DNA of 7,357 nucleotides from an uncultured Clostridia bacterium (GTDB taxonomy: Bacteria; Bacillota; Clostridia; Christensenellales; Aristaeellaceae): NCBI GenBank assembly GCA_934615145.1, contig CAKTTM010000090.1, positions 1 to 7,357 of the forward strand, in the 5' to 3' direction. Below the pieces are notes generated by a model. The model was given only the letters and a program-made list of their open reading frames with translations. It ran no database searches and had not been told where the DNA came from. Of this stretch, positions 1-6,700 are shown one piece after another; position 1 is the first letter of the stretch; each line of letters opens with the position of its first letter. The position numbers and the translations under genes are program-made.

Positions 1-601
1 TGATGGCCTCGGGCACCGTGCCCTGGCAGCTCTCGTCAAAGCGGTAGTGCGGCCTGATCTGATCCAGTGTCCTTGACATCTTGGCGCCGTAGCAGCGCAG
101 GGCCTGCTGGCGCACCTGCTCGCGGCCGCCTGCCACATCGCCCGCCGCCCTGGCCCTGCGCATCAGCCAGATGGCCCGCGCGGTGCACTGCGCGCCCTTG
201 ATGCCCTCTGGGTGGTTGTGGCTGGGGGTGGCGCTGGCCGCCGCCAGGGCATCGACCTGCTGCAGGCCCTCTGCCAGAGGCAATCTGATGGGCACAGCCC
301 AGGCGCAGGGGCTGACGCGCATGGCGGCGCCATTGCCCCAGCTTTGATAGGGGGCGGGCTTATCCTCATGCAGCCAGGCGCCAAAGCGCCCGCCGTAGCC
401 GGCCCTTGGGTAGCGCCTGCCCCAGCGCAGCAGGCTCGCGGTGATGTCGCCGTCCTCGGCCAGCGCCTCTGCCACGGCGATGGTCATCACGCTGTCATCG
501 GTGAAAAAGCAGCTGTCTTCGAAAAGCGGGAAGTCCTTGGTCTTGATGTTGTCCCACTCGTAAATGGAGCCCACGATGTCGCCCACGATCGCCCCCAGCA
601 T
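1..601 (-). CDS. ADP-ribosylglycohydrolase family protein (DraG/ARH type), 3' end missing
   Basis: Translating the complement from the ATG at 601-599 gives 200 residues that stay open to the window edge. The family hydrolyses ADP-ribosyl bonds on proteins or small molecules with a binuclear metal centre. The metal-binding motif FTDDSVMT is at residues 33-40 (T34, D35, D36). The family-typical N-terminus MLGAIVGDIVGSIYEW, the SWGNGAAMR block (87-95) and HNHPEG (128-133) are all present, and SCQGTVPEAI lies at the cut end. The second metal-binding motif (GGDxDT in the family) should lie past the left edge, so activity cannot be judged fully. Related bacterial proteins are about 260 residues, so about a quarter is missing. 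The start is set by GGGGAGGA at 610-617, 8 bases upstream. The ATG overlaps the stop of the preceding vWA gene (TGATG), which suggests translational coupling. There is no signal peptide, so it is cytoplasmic. Family assignment is secure; the substrate is unknown. Confidence 0.9.
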   Translation of the reverse strand, partial: MLGAIVGDIVGSIYEWDNIKTKDFPLFEDSCFFTDDSVMTIAVAEALAEDGDITASLLRWGRRYPRAGYGGRFGAWLHEDKPAPYQSWGNGAAMRVSPCAWAVPIRLPLAEGLQQVDALAAASATPSHNHPEGIKGAQCTARAIWLMRRARAAGDVAGGREQVRQQALRCYGAKMSRTLDQIRPHYRFDESCQGTVPEAI

Positions 602-1254
602 CAGCGCTGTCCTCCCCGGCCGCGAAAGTCCTTGTCGATCTCTTCGGCCCAGTTCTCCGGCATCTGCGCGGTCTGGCGGTAGCTGGTCACGGCCTGCTGC
701 ATGGCGCGGAAGTTTTGTTCCAGGCCTTGGCTGTCGGCGTGGTAGCGCTGCGCCCTGCTGGCGCCGATGCCCATGCCGCCTGCCACCTCGACGGCGTCGA
801 TGTTGGCGCCCAGGAACAGGAACTCCCAGCCGTACTTGCTCTGCTGGCGGCTGATCATCTGGCGCACCTGCTCTGGCGTGTAGCGGCGGCTGGCGTTTTC
901 CATGCCGTCGGTGATGATGACCACCAGCACCTTGTCCGCCCGATGCTCTTTGGCCGTATGCTTTTGCGCCTGACCTATCTTGTCGATGGTCTGCCCCACC
1001 GCGTCCAGCAGCGCGGTGCCGCCGCCCGGCACATAGTCGGCCGGCATCATGGGCCTGATGCCCTGCAGCTCCAGCCTGTCGTGGAGCAAATAGCTCTGAT
1101 AGTCAAACAGCACCGTGGTGATGCGGCAGCTGTCCGGCAGCGCCTGCTGCTTGAGCTGCATGGCGTTAAAGCCGCCGATCGTGTCCGTCTCAAGCCCGCT
1201 CATTGAGCCTGACTTGTCCAGTATGAATACCAGTTCCGTGCTTCCCTTTTTCAT
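601..1254 (-). CDS. small intracellular von Willebrand factor A (vWA) domain protein
   Basis: This 217-residue protein is essentially one vWA domain. The metal-ion-dependent adhesion site (MIDAS) is complete in sequence: DKSGS at residues 13-17 (D13, S15, S17), the threonine in PGGGTALLD (T80, with D84 nearby) and the aspartate in IITDGMEN (D116). It has no signal peptide, transmembrane segment or other domain, so it should be cytoplasmic. Such domains usually act as metal-dependent protein-binding scaffolds rather than enzymes. The start is supported by AGGAGG at 1262-1267 with a 7-base spacer. It follows the macro-domain gene by 79 bases and overlaps the ADP-ribosylglycohydrolase by one base. 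Context therefore suggests a partner or adaptor for the ADP-ribose enzymes, but that is inference. Family membership is very likely; the specific function is unknown. Confidence 0.88.
   Translation of the reverse strand: MKKGSTELVFILDKSGSMSGLETDTIGGFNAMQLKQQALPDSCRITTVLFDYQSYLLHDRLELQGIRPMMPADYVPGGGTALLDAVGQTIDKIGQAQKHTAKEHRADKVLVVIITDGMENASRRYTPEQVRQMISRQQSKYGWEFLFLGANIDAVEVAGGMGIGASRAQRYHADSQGLEQNFRAMQQAVTSYRQTAQMPENWAEEIDKDFRGRGGQR
610..617 (-). promoter_or_regulatory. Ribosome binding site of the ADP-ribosylglycohydrolase, inside the vWA gene
   Basis: The minus strand reads GGGGAGGA 8 bases before the ATG at 601. It lies within the 3' end of the vWA coding region, giving the downstream gene its own initiation signal in addition to the TGATG overlap. 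Confidence 0.7.
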
Positions 1255-1261
1255 GGTCTTG

Positions 1262-1267
1262 CCTCCT
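1262..1267 (-). promoter_or_regulatory. Ribosome binding site of the vWA gene
   Basis: The minus strand reads AGGAGG, a full consensus Shine-Dalgarno, 7 bases before the ATG at 1254. It decides the start of the vWA gene. Confidence 0.8.
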
Positions 1268-1283
1268 AAGCTGTGATGGCCTC

Positions 1284-1315
1284 AGCATAGCAGGCCGGGA
1301 GGCAGGATAGGTCAA
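1284..1315 (-). promoter_or_regulatory. Possible weak internal promoter before the vWA gene
   Basis: In the 79-base gap between the macro-domain and vWA genes the minus strand has an extended -10-like TGCTATGCT (1284-1292). A TTGACC lies upstream at 1310-1315. The spacer of 20 bases is too long for a normal -35/-10 pair, so only an extended -10 promoter is plausible. The gap has no convincing terminator, and read-through from the upstream promoter remains the simpler model. Confidence 0.2.
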
Positions 1316-1333
1316 TCGGCAAGCGACAAATGA

Positions 1334-2353
1334 TCAGCCCAGCAGGCCCTGCTCATGCTCACTGAGCATGGCGTTGATTTGGTGGATATCGTGGATGCCC
1401 TTTATCAGGAAGTACTCGACGATCACATCCATCTTGCTGCTGTGGCTTAGCGTATAGCCCGCATGCTGCAGCAGCTGGCGGGTCTCGGGCAGGGTCAGCC
1501 GCAGGCCCACCGCCAGCGCCAGGGCGGTGCGCTTCATGGGCTGGTAGCCGTCGTCCGTGCGCAGCTTGGAAAAGACCTGGCGGCTGATATTGGCGCGCTT
1601 GTAGACCTCCGGATCCTTCATGTCCTTCTGGTCGATGAGCTTGAGCACCGCTTGGCTGAAGCTCAGGTCCAGCTGCTGCAGCTGCTCCTCCAGGCTGCTG
1701 TAGGGCTGGACAGAGCGCTCCAATAGCTCCGGCTTTCGGCTGCGGACGCTGAACATCTCTGACTCAAGCTCGCCCCTGCGGCGGCTGCGCTCATACTCCA
1801 TGCGCTCATCGACATAGTGCTGGTCGATGTAGCTGGCCACTTCCGCCTGCAGGCTTTGGCTGACGCTGAAGGCCTCCTTGTCAAAGACGGCCAGGAAGAC
1901 ATCCATCTCCTCGTCGGCGGGCTGCTTGGCCAGGAAATCGCCGATGGCCTCCCGGGCCACCTGCAGCGCCTCCTGCTTGGGGTAGCCGTAGATGCCGCTG
2001 GATATCAGGGGGAAGGCCACCGACTGGCAGCCCTGCTCCACCGCGCGCTTGAGCGCGCTGTGATAGCTCTGGCGCAGCAGCCTGCGGCTGTCCTCCGGTG
2101 TATGTTGCTCATAGGCCGGGCCCGCGGCGTGGATGATATATTTGGCGTCCAGCCCAAAGCCGGGCGTCACCACCGCCTCGCCGGTGGCGATGGGGGCCAG
2201 CAGGTCGCAGGCGGCCTGCAGCGGCTCTGCGCCCGCGGCCTTGAAGATGGCGCCACAGACGCCGCCGCCCTGCTGCAGCTTGGTGTTGGCGGCGTTGACG
2301 ATGGCGTCGGTGTCCAGCCGGGTGATGTCCTGGCGGATGATGGTCAGCGGCAT
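1334..2353 (-). CDS. Macro-domain protein with C-terminal helix-turn-helix-like module
   Basis: The protein has 339 residues. Residues 1 to about 160 form a macro domain, which binds ADP-ribose and in related proteins removes ADP-ribose from proteins or deacetylates O-acetyl-ADP-ribose. Seen motifs are the loop IVNAANTKLQQGGGVCGAI (18-36), IIHAAGPAY (73-81) and FPLISSGIYGYP (114-125), matching the YmdB/MacroD-type signatures. Residues about 160-225 are a charged, probably helical linker. Residues about 230-339 form a compact module with a helix-turn-helix-like segment (VYKRANISRQVFSKLR, 250-265) and ending SEHEQGLLG; I recall this module as common in Firmicutes. The start at 2353 is chosen because AAAGGAG (2361-2367) lies 7 bases upstream and the macro domain begins at once. 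The open frame continues to 3019 but only antisense to the next gene. It is first in the operon, behind the promoter at 2414-2442. A role as an ADP-ribose-responsive regulator is possible but inferred. Confidence 0.9.
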   Translation of the reverse strand: MPLTIIRQDITRLDTDAIVNAANTKLQQGGGVCGAIFKAAGAEPLQAACDLLAPIATGEAVVTPGFGLDAKYIIHAAGPAYEQHTPEDSRRLLRQSYHSALKRAVEQGCQSVAFPLISSGIYGYPKQEALQVAREAIGDFLAKQPADEEMDVFLAVFDKEAFSVSQSLQAEVASYIDQHYVDERMEYERSRRRGELESEMFSVRSRKPELLERSVQPYSSLEEQLQQLDLSFSQAVLKLIDQKDMKDPEVYKRANISRQVFSKLRTDDGYQPMKRTALALAVGLRLTLPETRQLLQHAGYTLSHSSKMDVIVEYFLIKGIHDIHQINAMLSEHEQGLLG

Positions 2354-2360
2354 GGTGATG

Positions 2361-2367
2361 CTCCTTT
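2361..2367 (-). promoter_or_regulatory. Ribosome binding site of the macro-domain gene
   Basis: The minus strand reads AAAGGAG, 7 bases before ATG 2353. This fixes the start and excludes the much longer open frame that reaches 3019. Confidence 0.75.
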
Positions 2368-2413
2368 GCGCTTGTGGTCGGGGGAGGGCTGTATGGGGGA
2401 TGTCCTGATCAAA

Positions 2414-2442
2414 ATGGTAGCGCCGCGGGCGACCGATGTCAA
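2414..2442 (-). promoter_or_regulatory. Sigma-A-type promoter of the ADP-ribose operon
   Basis: On the minus strand a perfect -35 box TTGACA (2437-2442) is followed by a 17-base spacer and the -10 box TACCAT (2414-2419, four of six consensus bases). Transcription would start near 2407, leaving an untranslated leader of roughly 50 bases before the macro-domain ATG. A small palindrome TGATCA (2406-2411) lies at the predicted start site. This is the best promoter match in the window and reads toward all three minus-strand genes. Confidence 0.7.
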
Positions 2443-2492
2443 TACGCCTTGCCAAAGCCCCCGGTTCATGCGAAGATGCAGGCATCAAGCCG

Positions 2493-2498
2493 AAAGGA
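2493..2498 (+). promoter_or_regulatory. Ribosome binding site of the NADPH dehydrogenase gene
   Basis: AAAGGA lies 8 bases before ATG 2507. It selects this start over several in-frame upstream ATG codons, which would add residues unrelated to the family and overlap the divergent operon. Confidence 0.7.
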
Positions 2499-2506
2499 CA
2501 GACCAA

Positions 2507-3526
2507 ATGCAAGCCTTTGAACCGATCCAAATCGGGGCCATGAGCCTCAAGAACCGCTTTGTCATGCCGCCCATGTGCATGTATTCCGCCCTGGAGAAAC
2601 GGGGCCTGGTGGGCGACTTTCACCTGGCGCACTACGGCGCCCGGGCCATCGGCCAGGTGGCGCTGGTGATCGTGGAGGCCACCGGCGTGCGCTCGGAGGG
2701 GCGCATCAGCGATGACTGCCTGGGCCTCTGGGAGGAGGCGCAGCTGGCGGGCATGGCCAAGCTGGCCGACATGATACGCGCCCAGGGCGCGGTGCCGGCG
2801 CTGCAGCTCAACCATGCCGGGCGCAAGTCGCTGACCACCGGCACGCGCCGCCTGGCGCCCTCTGCCATCCCCTACAATGACCACGCGGTCAGCTATGAGC
2901 AGATGAGCGAAGAGGACATTGACCAGGTGCTGGATGCCTGGCGCCAGGCCGCTCACCGCGCCCACCAGGCCGGCTTTGAGGGGCTGGAGATACACGCGGC
3001 GCACGGCTACCTGATCCACCAGTTCTTAAGCCCGCTGTCCAACCAGCGGCAGGACGCCTATGGGCAGGATCGCTCGCTCTTCCTGCGCCAGGTGGTGCAG
3101 GCGGTTAGCGACAGCTGGCCCGCGGACAAGGCGCTGTGGATACGGATATCGGCCACCGACTGGCTGCCCGGCGGCATCAGGCCCGAGGATTGGATCGCCT
3201 GGCTCAAGGCCCTGCCCCGGCCGATGGACATGGTGCATGTCTCAAGCGGCGGCCTGGTCAAGGCGCCCGTGCCGGTGGCGCCGGGCTATATGCTGCCCTT
3301 GGCGGCACAGATACGCCAGGGCAGCGGCCTGCCTGTGATCGGCGTGGGCCACCTGGATGACGACCAGCTGATACTACACGCGGTGCAAAGCGGCGCCTGT
3401 GACCTGGTGGCGCTGGGCCGCGGCCTGCTGCGCAACCCCAACCGGGTGATGGACCTAGCCTGGCGCTATGGCAAGGCGGATGTGATCGCCCGGCAGTATG
3501 AGCGCGCATACCGAGAGCGGATGTAG
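2507..3526 (+). CDS. namA: NADPH dehydrogenase, old yellow enzyme family (YqjM/NamA-like)
   Basis: This 339-residue FMN-dependent TIM-barrel flavoprotein would reduce the C=C bond of alpha,beta-unsaturated carbonyl compounds (and often nitro compounds or quinones) with NADPH in the cytoplasm. Length and motifs match Bacillus YqjM. PMCMYS (22-27) carries the redox-tuning Cys24 and Tyr26. ALQLNHAGRK (98-107) carries the flavin-contacting Gln100. EIHAAHGYLIHQFLSPLSN (161-179) holds the substrate-binding pair His163/His166. WIRISATD (211-218) holds Arg213, and VALGRGLLRNP (301-311) holds the phosphate-binding Arg305. The C-terminal QYERA (330-334) matches the arginine-finger segment that reaches the neighbouring subunit in YqjM. 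All key residues are present, so the enzyme should be active. It stands alone, divergent from the ADP-ribose operon. No strong promoter of its own is visible; TTGCCA (2449-2454) with GAAGAT (2472-2477) is weak. The physiological substrate is unknown. Confidence 0.93.
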   Translation: MQAFEPIQIGAMSLKNRFVMPPMCMYSALEKRGLVGDFHLAHYGARAIGQVALVIVEATGVRSEGRISDDCLGLWEEAQLAGMAKLADMIRAQGAVPALQLNHAGRKSLTTGTRRLAPSAIPYNDHAVSYEQMSEEDIDQVLDAWRQAAHRAHQAGFEGLEIHAAHGYLIHQFLSPLSNQRQDAYGQDRSLFLRQVVQAVSDSWPADKALWIRISATDWLPGGIRPEDWIAWLKALPRPMDMVHVSSGGLVKAPVPVAPGYMLPLAAQIRQGSGLPVIGVGHLDDDQLILHAVQSGACDLVALGRGLLRNPNRVMDLAWRYGKADVIARQYERAYRERM

Positions 3527-3542
3527 ACCCCAATGCCCTCCT

Positions 3543-3572
3543 TTGGCCCCCATTTCGAAATCGGGGTAAAAT
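3543..3572 (+). promoter_or_regulatory. Candidate promoter of the protease gene, overlapping a palindrome
   Basis: TTGGCC (3543-3548) and TAAAAT (3567-3572, five of six consensus bases) are separated by 18 bases. The spacer holds the palindrome ATTTCGAAAT (3552-3561) flanked by CCCC and GGGG, which could be an operator. The region is AT-rich compared with the coding sequence. A second candidate, TTGACG (3598-3603) with TAGCCT (3621-3626) at 17 bases, has a better -35 but a poor -10. I cannot choose between them. Confidence 0.35.
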
Positions 3573-3583
3573 CGGCGTAAAAT
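3558..3583 (+). repeat. 11-bp tandem direct repeat, about 2.4 copies
   Basis: AAATCGGGGTA (3558-3568) is followed directly by AAATCGGCGTA (3569-3579) and then AAAT. The copies differ at one base, and each boundary produces a TAAAAT box (3567-3572, 3578-3583). A period of 11 bp is close to one helical turn, which would suit side-by-side protein binding at a promoter. Confidence 0.6.
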
Positions 3584-3621
3584 ATCTTGGTTATTAATTG
3601 ACGAACTCTCGAAGACTTGTT

Positions 3622-3656
3622 AGCCTGTTGCCAGTGCCATCAGGCTTTCATTTCTT
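3622..3656 (+). terminator. Weak terminator- or attenuator-like hairpin between namA and the protease gene
   Basis: AGCCTG (3622-3627) pairs with CAGGCT (3641-3646). After one T:T mismatch, TG pairs with CA inside, leaving a 7-base loop. The T-rich run TTTCATTTCTT follows. It lies about 95 bases after the namA stop and could end that transcript. If the protease promoter lies upstream of it, it would instead sit in the protease leader. The stem is short and the T-run is interrupted, so confidence is low. Confidence 0.35.
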
Positions 3657-3665
3657 GGCCGGATG

Positions 3666-3708
3666 TCCTTGATATGCCATTCATTGTCCAAGATCATTTT
3701 ATCAAGGA
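3666..3708 (+). promoter_or_regulatory. 9-bp inverted repeat covering the protease Shine-Dalgarno
   Basis: TCCTTGATA (3666-3674) is the exact reverse complement of TATCAAGGA (3700-3708), with a 25-base loop. The right arm includes AAGGA, most of the Shine-Dalgarno AAGGAGG (3704-3710) that serves ATG 3716. In the mRNA this hairpin would hide the ribosome binding site and could limit or gate translation of the protease. Confidence 0.5.
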
Positions 3709-3710
3709 GG
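3704..3710 (+). promoter_or_regulatory. Strong ribosome binding site pointing to ATG 3716
   Basis: AAGGAGG lies 5 bases before ATG 3716 and is the best Shine-Dalgarno near the protease gene. It shows that the intended start is 3716, not the in-frame ATG at 3769, which has no comparable signal. Confidence 0.8.
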
Positions 3711-3715
3711 TTTCC

Positions 3716-3769
3716 ATGCGTAAACATCAATCAAGGGCACGGCGCTGCTGCTGTGCCTTGCCCTGCTGA
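3716..3769 (+). other. Original start and signal-peptide n-region of the protease, put out of frame by one base
   Basis: From ATG 3716 the direct reading is a 17-residue peptide (MRKHQSRARRCCCALPC) ending in TGA at 3767-3769. The frame of the protease body, read from 3724, is TSIKGTALLLCLALL and then MSLISLPALAQAQ: a hydrophobic core ending in an ALA-QA cleavage site. Restoring one A in the run at 3722-3724 (AAA to AAAA) joins the two as MRKTSIKGTALLLCLALL plus the body, a textbook Sec signal peptide behind a strong Shine-Dalgarno. The in-frame stop TAA at 3721-3723 blocks any other upstream start. The TGA overlaps ATG 3769 (TGATG), so re-initiation could still give some protein. This is either an indel error in the sequence or a true frameshift. 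Confidence 0.8.
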
Positions 3770-6700
3770 TGAGCCTCATCAGCCTGCCCGCGTTGGCGCA
3801 GGCGCAGGGCTACCAGCCAGGCCAGCGGCTGCACGGCTTTGTGGTCAGCAGCCTCTCCCACCTGGCGCCCCTCCAGGCCGATGTGACGGTCTTTGAGCAT
3901 GAGAAGACGGGCGCCAAGGTGATGCTGCTGGCCAACGAGGACACCAACCGGCTGTTTGACATCTCCTTTCGCACGCCCACGCTCAACAGCACGGGCCTGC
4001 CGCATATCTTTGAGCATGCCACCCTGGGCGGATCGCAGAAGTATCCCTCCAAGGCGCTGTTTTTCAACCTAAGCTACCAGACCTACAATACCTTCATGCA
4101 CGCCATGACCACCGACATCATGACCACCTTCCCTGTGGCCTCGCTGTCGGAGCAGCAGCTGCTGCGCTACGCCGATTTCTATACAGACAGCGCCTTCAAC
4201 CCTTCGCTGATGACCGATGAGAGCATCTTTCTGGAGGAGGCCTGGCGCTACAACCTGCCCACCGCAGACGACGAGCTGACCATCGTGGGCACCGTCTACA
4301 CCGAGATGCAGGGCGCCTCCAGCATCGAGATCAGCCACGGCTTCAACACCAAGGCCACGCTGTTTCCCGGCAGCCACGTGGGCAACAACTATGGCGGCGA
4401 TCCCCGCCATATCCCGGAGCTGAGCTGGCAGGATCTGAAGGACTGCCACGACGCCTACTATCACCCCTCCAACTCGCTGAGCATACTTTATGGCAAGTTT
4501 GAGGATGTGGGCGCCTTTTTGAGCCAGCTGGACGGCTATTTTGCTGCCTATGACAGGCAGGTCTTTGTCTTCCCTGACCCGGACTACAGCCCGCTGAGGG
4601 AAGCCACGCAAAAGCAGTTTGACTTTGCCGTCGAGGCCGGCAGCGCCGCCGACAGGGGCGCGGTGGTCAGCTTTGTCTATGTGCTGGAGGGCGCGGGCGA
4701 GCAGGACAGGGCCGTGCTGGAGCTGCTGGCCCTGCTGCTCAACAACGCCTCCTCGCCCTATCAGCAGGCGAAGAAAAAGCAGCTGCCGGCGGCGACCGCC
4801 ACCTGCAGCTATGAGGCTGGCGCGCCCAGCCCCTACCTGACATTCACCGCCACCGGCATGGCAGCCGATGAGGCCGAGCTATTCGAGCAGGTGGTGCGGG
4901 ACAGCCTCAAGGGCATCGCGCAGGAGGGCTTTGACCTGCAGGCGGTGGAGGCGGTGGCCGCGGCCACCCAGCTTGAGATGCTGCTGACCCCCGAGAGCGC
5001 CAGCGTGGGTGCCGACATCACCATCCCCATCGCTTATCTCTGGGCGGTGGCGGGCGACACGGATGCCTTCTCGCGCTTTGCGCAGAACACCGCCAACTAT
5101 CTGCCCTTTGCGCAGGAGGGCGCCTATCAGCGGGTGATCAACAAGCACCTGAGCGATAACCCGCGCACCGCGCTGGTGATCACCCAGCCGGCCCCCGGCC
5201 TGAAAGAGCAGCGCGCCCAGGAGCTGGCCGACCAGCTGGCCGCCAAGAAGGCCGCCATGAGCGCAGAGGAGATAGAGGCGCTGGTGGCCGCCACCGCCGC
5301 CTACACTGAGCAGTCTGACAGCGACGCCTCGCAGTATGTGGCCCAGCTGCAGGCGGCCAAGGTGGACAGCCTGCCCGAGGAGAAGCGCATCTACCAGATC
5401 AGCGACCAGACAGGGGATGACCAGGTGCGCCGCATGAGCGCGCTGGCCGAGGTCAGCGGCGTGGGCCAGGCGCTGGTACTGCTGGATGCCGGCGCCCTGC
5501 CCCAGGAGGACCTGCACTGGTTCAAGCTCTATACCGACCTGCTGGGCAAGCTGGACACCCATCAGCGCGACAACGCGGCGCTGTCTGCCCAGATGACCCG
5601 TTACCTCAACAGCCTGGAGATGCGCCCCACCGTCTATGTGGGCGACCAGCGCGATCAGTGCCTGCCCTATCTGAGGCTGAGCTGGATCGCCATGGATGAG
5701 GACATGCCCGCGGCCTATGACCTGATCTATGAGATCGCCTTTGACAGCAAGCTCGACGACGCCCAGCGCCTGGCGGAACTGCTGGGCCAGATCAAGAACA
5801 CGCTCAAGCAGACCATCACCAACACCGCCTTTGAGGTGCAGATCTACCGCGCCTTTGCCTCGGCCGCGCCTGGCTTTACCTACTACGACTACATGACCTA
5901 TGTGGCCTACTACAACTTCCTGCTGGAGGCGGAGGCTCTGTTTGCAAGCGACCCTGAGGCTGCCCTGCAGCGGCTGGCCAGCGTGCGCGATCAGCTGAAG
6001 GTCAGCACCGGCGCTGTCAGCGCCTTCGCAGGCAGCGCTGAGGGCATCGCCGCCCACCGCGAGGTGGCCGACGCCTTCCTGAGCAAGCTGGATGTAAAGC
6101 AGCGCGAAAAGGCCAGCTACCAGCTGCCCGCTGTTGCCCCCCGCGAGGCCCTGGTGCTGGACGCCGCGGTGCAGAACAACCTGATCTACGCGCCCTTTGC
6201 GCAGATGGACATGCAGGTGACCACCGGTGAGCTGGACGCCCTGACCAGCCTGGTCAACGATGTCTTCCTCTACCCGCAGCTGCGTGACCGCTATGGTGCC
6301 TACGCCGTGCAGAATGTGGCGACACTCGATGGCATGCTGATCGTCAGCATCTGGGACCCCAACATCAAGGAGACCTTCGATGTCTATGCCTCGCTGCCCC
6401 AGCAGATCGAGGAGATGGAATTGGATCAGGACAAGCTCAATGGTTATATCCTCTCCGCCTACAGCCAGCTGGCGCTCTCCCAGGGCGAGCTCAAGGGCGC
6501 GACCAGTGCCCTGCTGGGCCTGCTGGACGGCCAGCCGCAGGAGCGCTGGCTTGAGTGGATGAAGGACCTCAAGGGCCTGACGCCTGACAAGGTCAAGGCC
6601 TACGCCCAGCTGTACAATGATCTGGCGCAGAAGGGTTACCGCTCCACCTCGGGCCGCGCCGCCATCATCGAGCAGAACAAGGATCTCTACGACGCCATCG

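Noticed and set aside
212..1206. Plus-strand open frames opposite the vWA and glycohydrolase genes (for example 212-682, 564-854 and 715-1206)
   Set aside because: No ribosome binding sites or domain motifs are evident, while the minus strand carries conserved motifs throughout.
2449..2477. Possible namA promoter TTGCCA-17-GAAGAT
   Set aside because: The -10 lacks the first T of the consensus; too weak to list as a feature, though nothing better is visible.
1817..2506. N-terminal extension of the namA frame back to 1817
   Set aside because: It is antisense to the macro-domain gene; AAAGGA before ATG 2507 and the length of the YqjM family fix the real start.
2354..3019. N-terminal extension of the macro-domain frame up to 3019
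   Set aside because: The extra residues are antisense to namA and match nothing; the RBS and the domain start both point to ATG 2353.
3669..3697. Possible promoter TTGATA-17-GATCAT just before the protease
   Set aside because: The -10 is poor and the start would fall inside the Shine-Dalgarno; TTGATA is better explained as part of the inverted-repeat arm.
3716..3730. Programmed -1 ribosomal frameshift at CGTAAACAT to read the signal peptide
   Set aside because: A -1 shift would give the right frame, but there is no classic slippery heptamer and only three A residues, so slippage is unlikely; an indel is simpler.
4069..4611. 180-codon minus-strand frame inside the protease gene
   Set aside because: It is a shadow of the catalytic half of the protease, with a repetitive G/V/A/H composition and no recognisable motifs.
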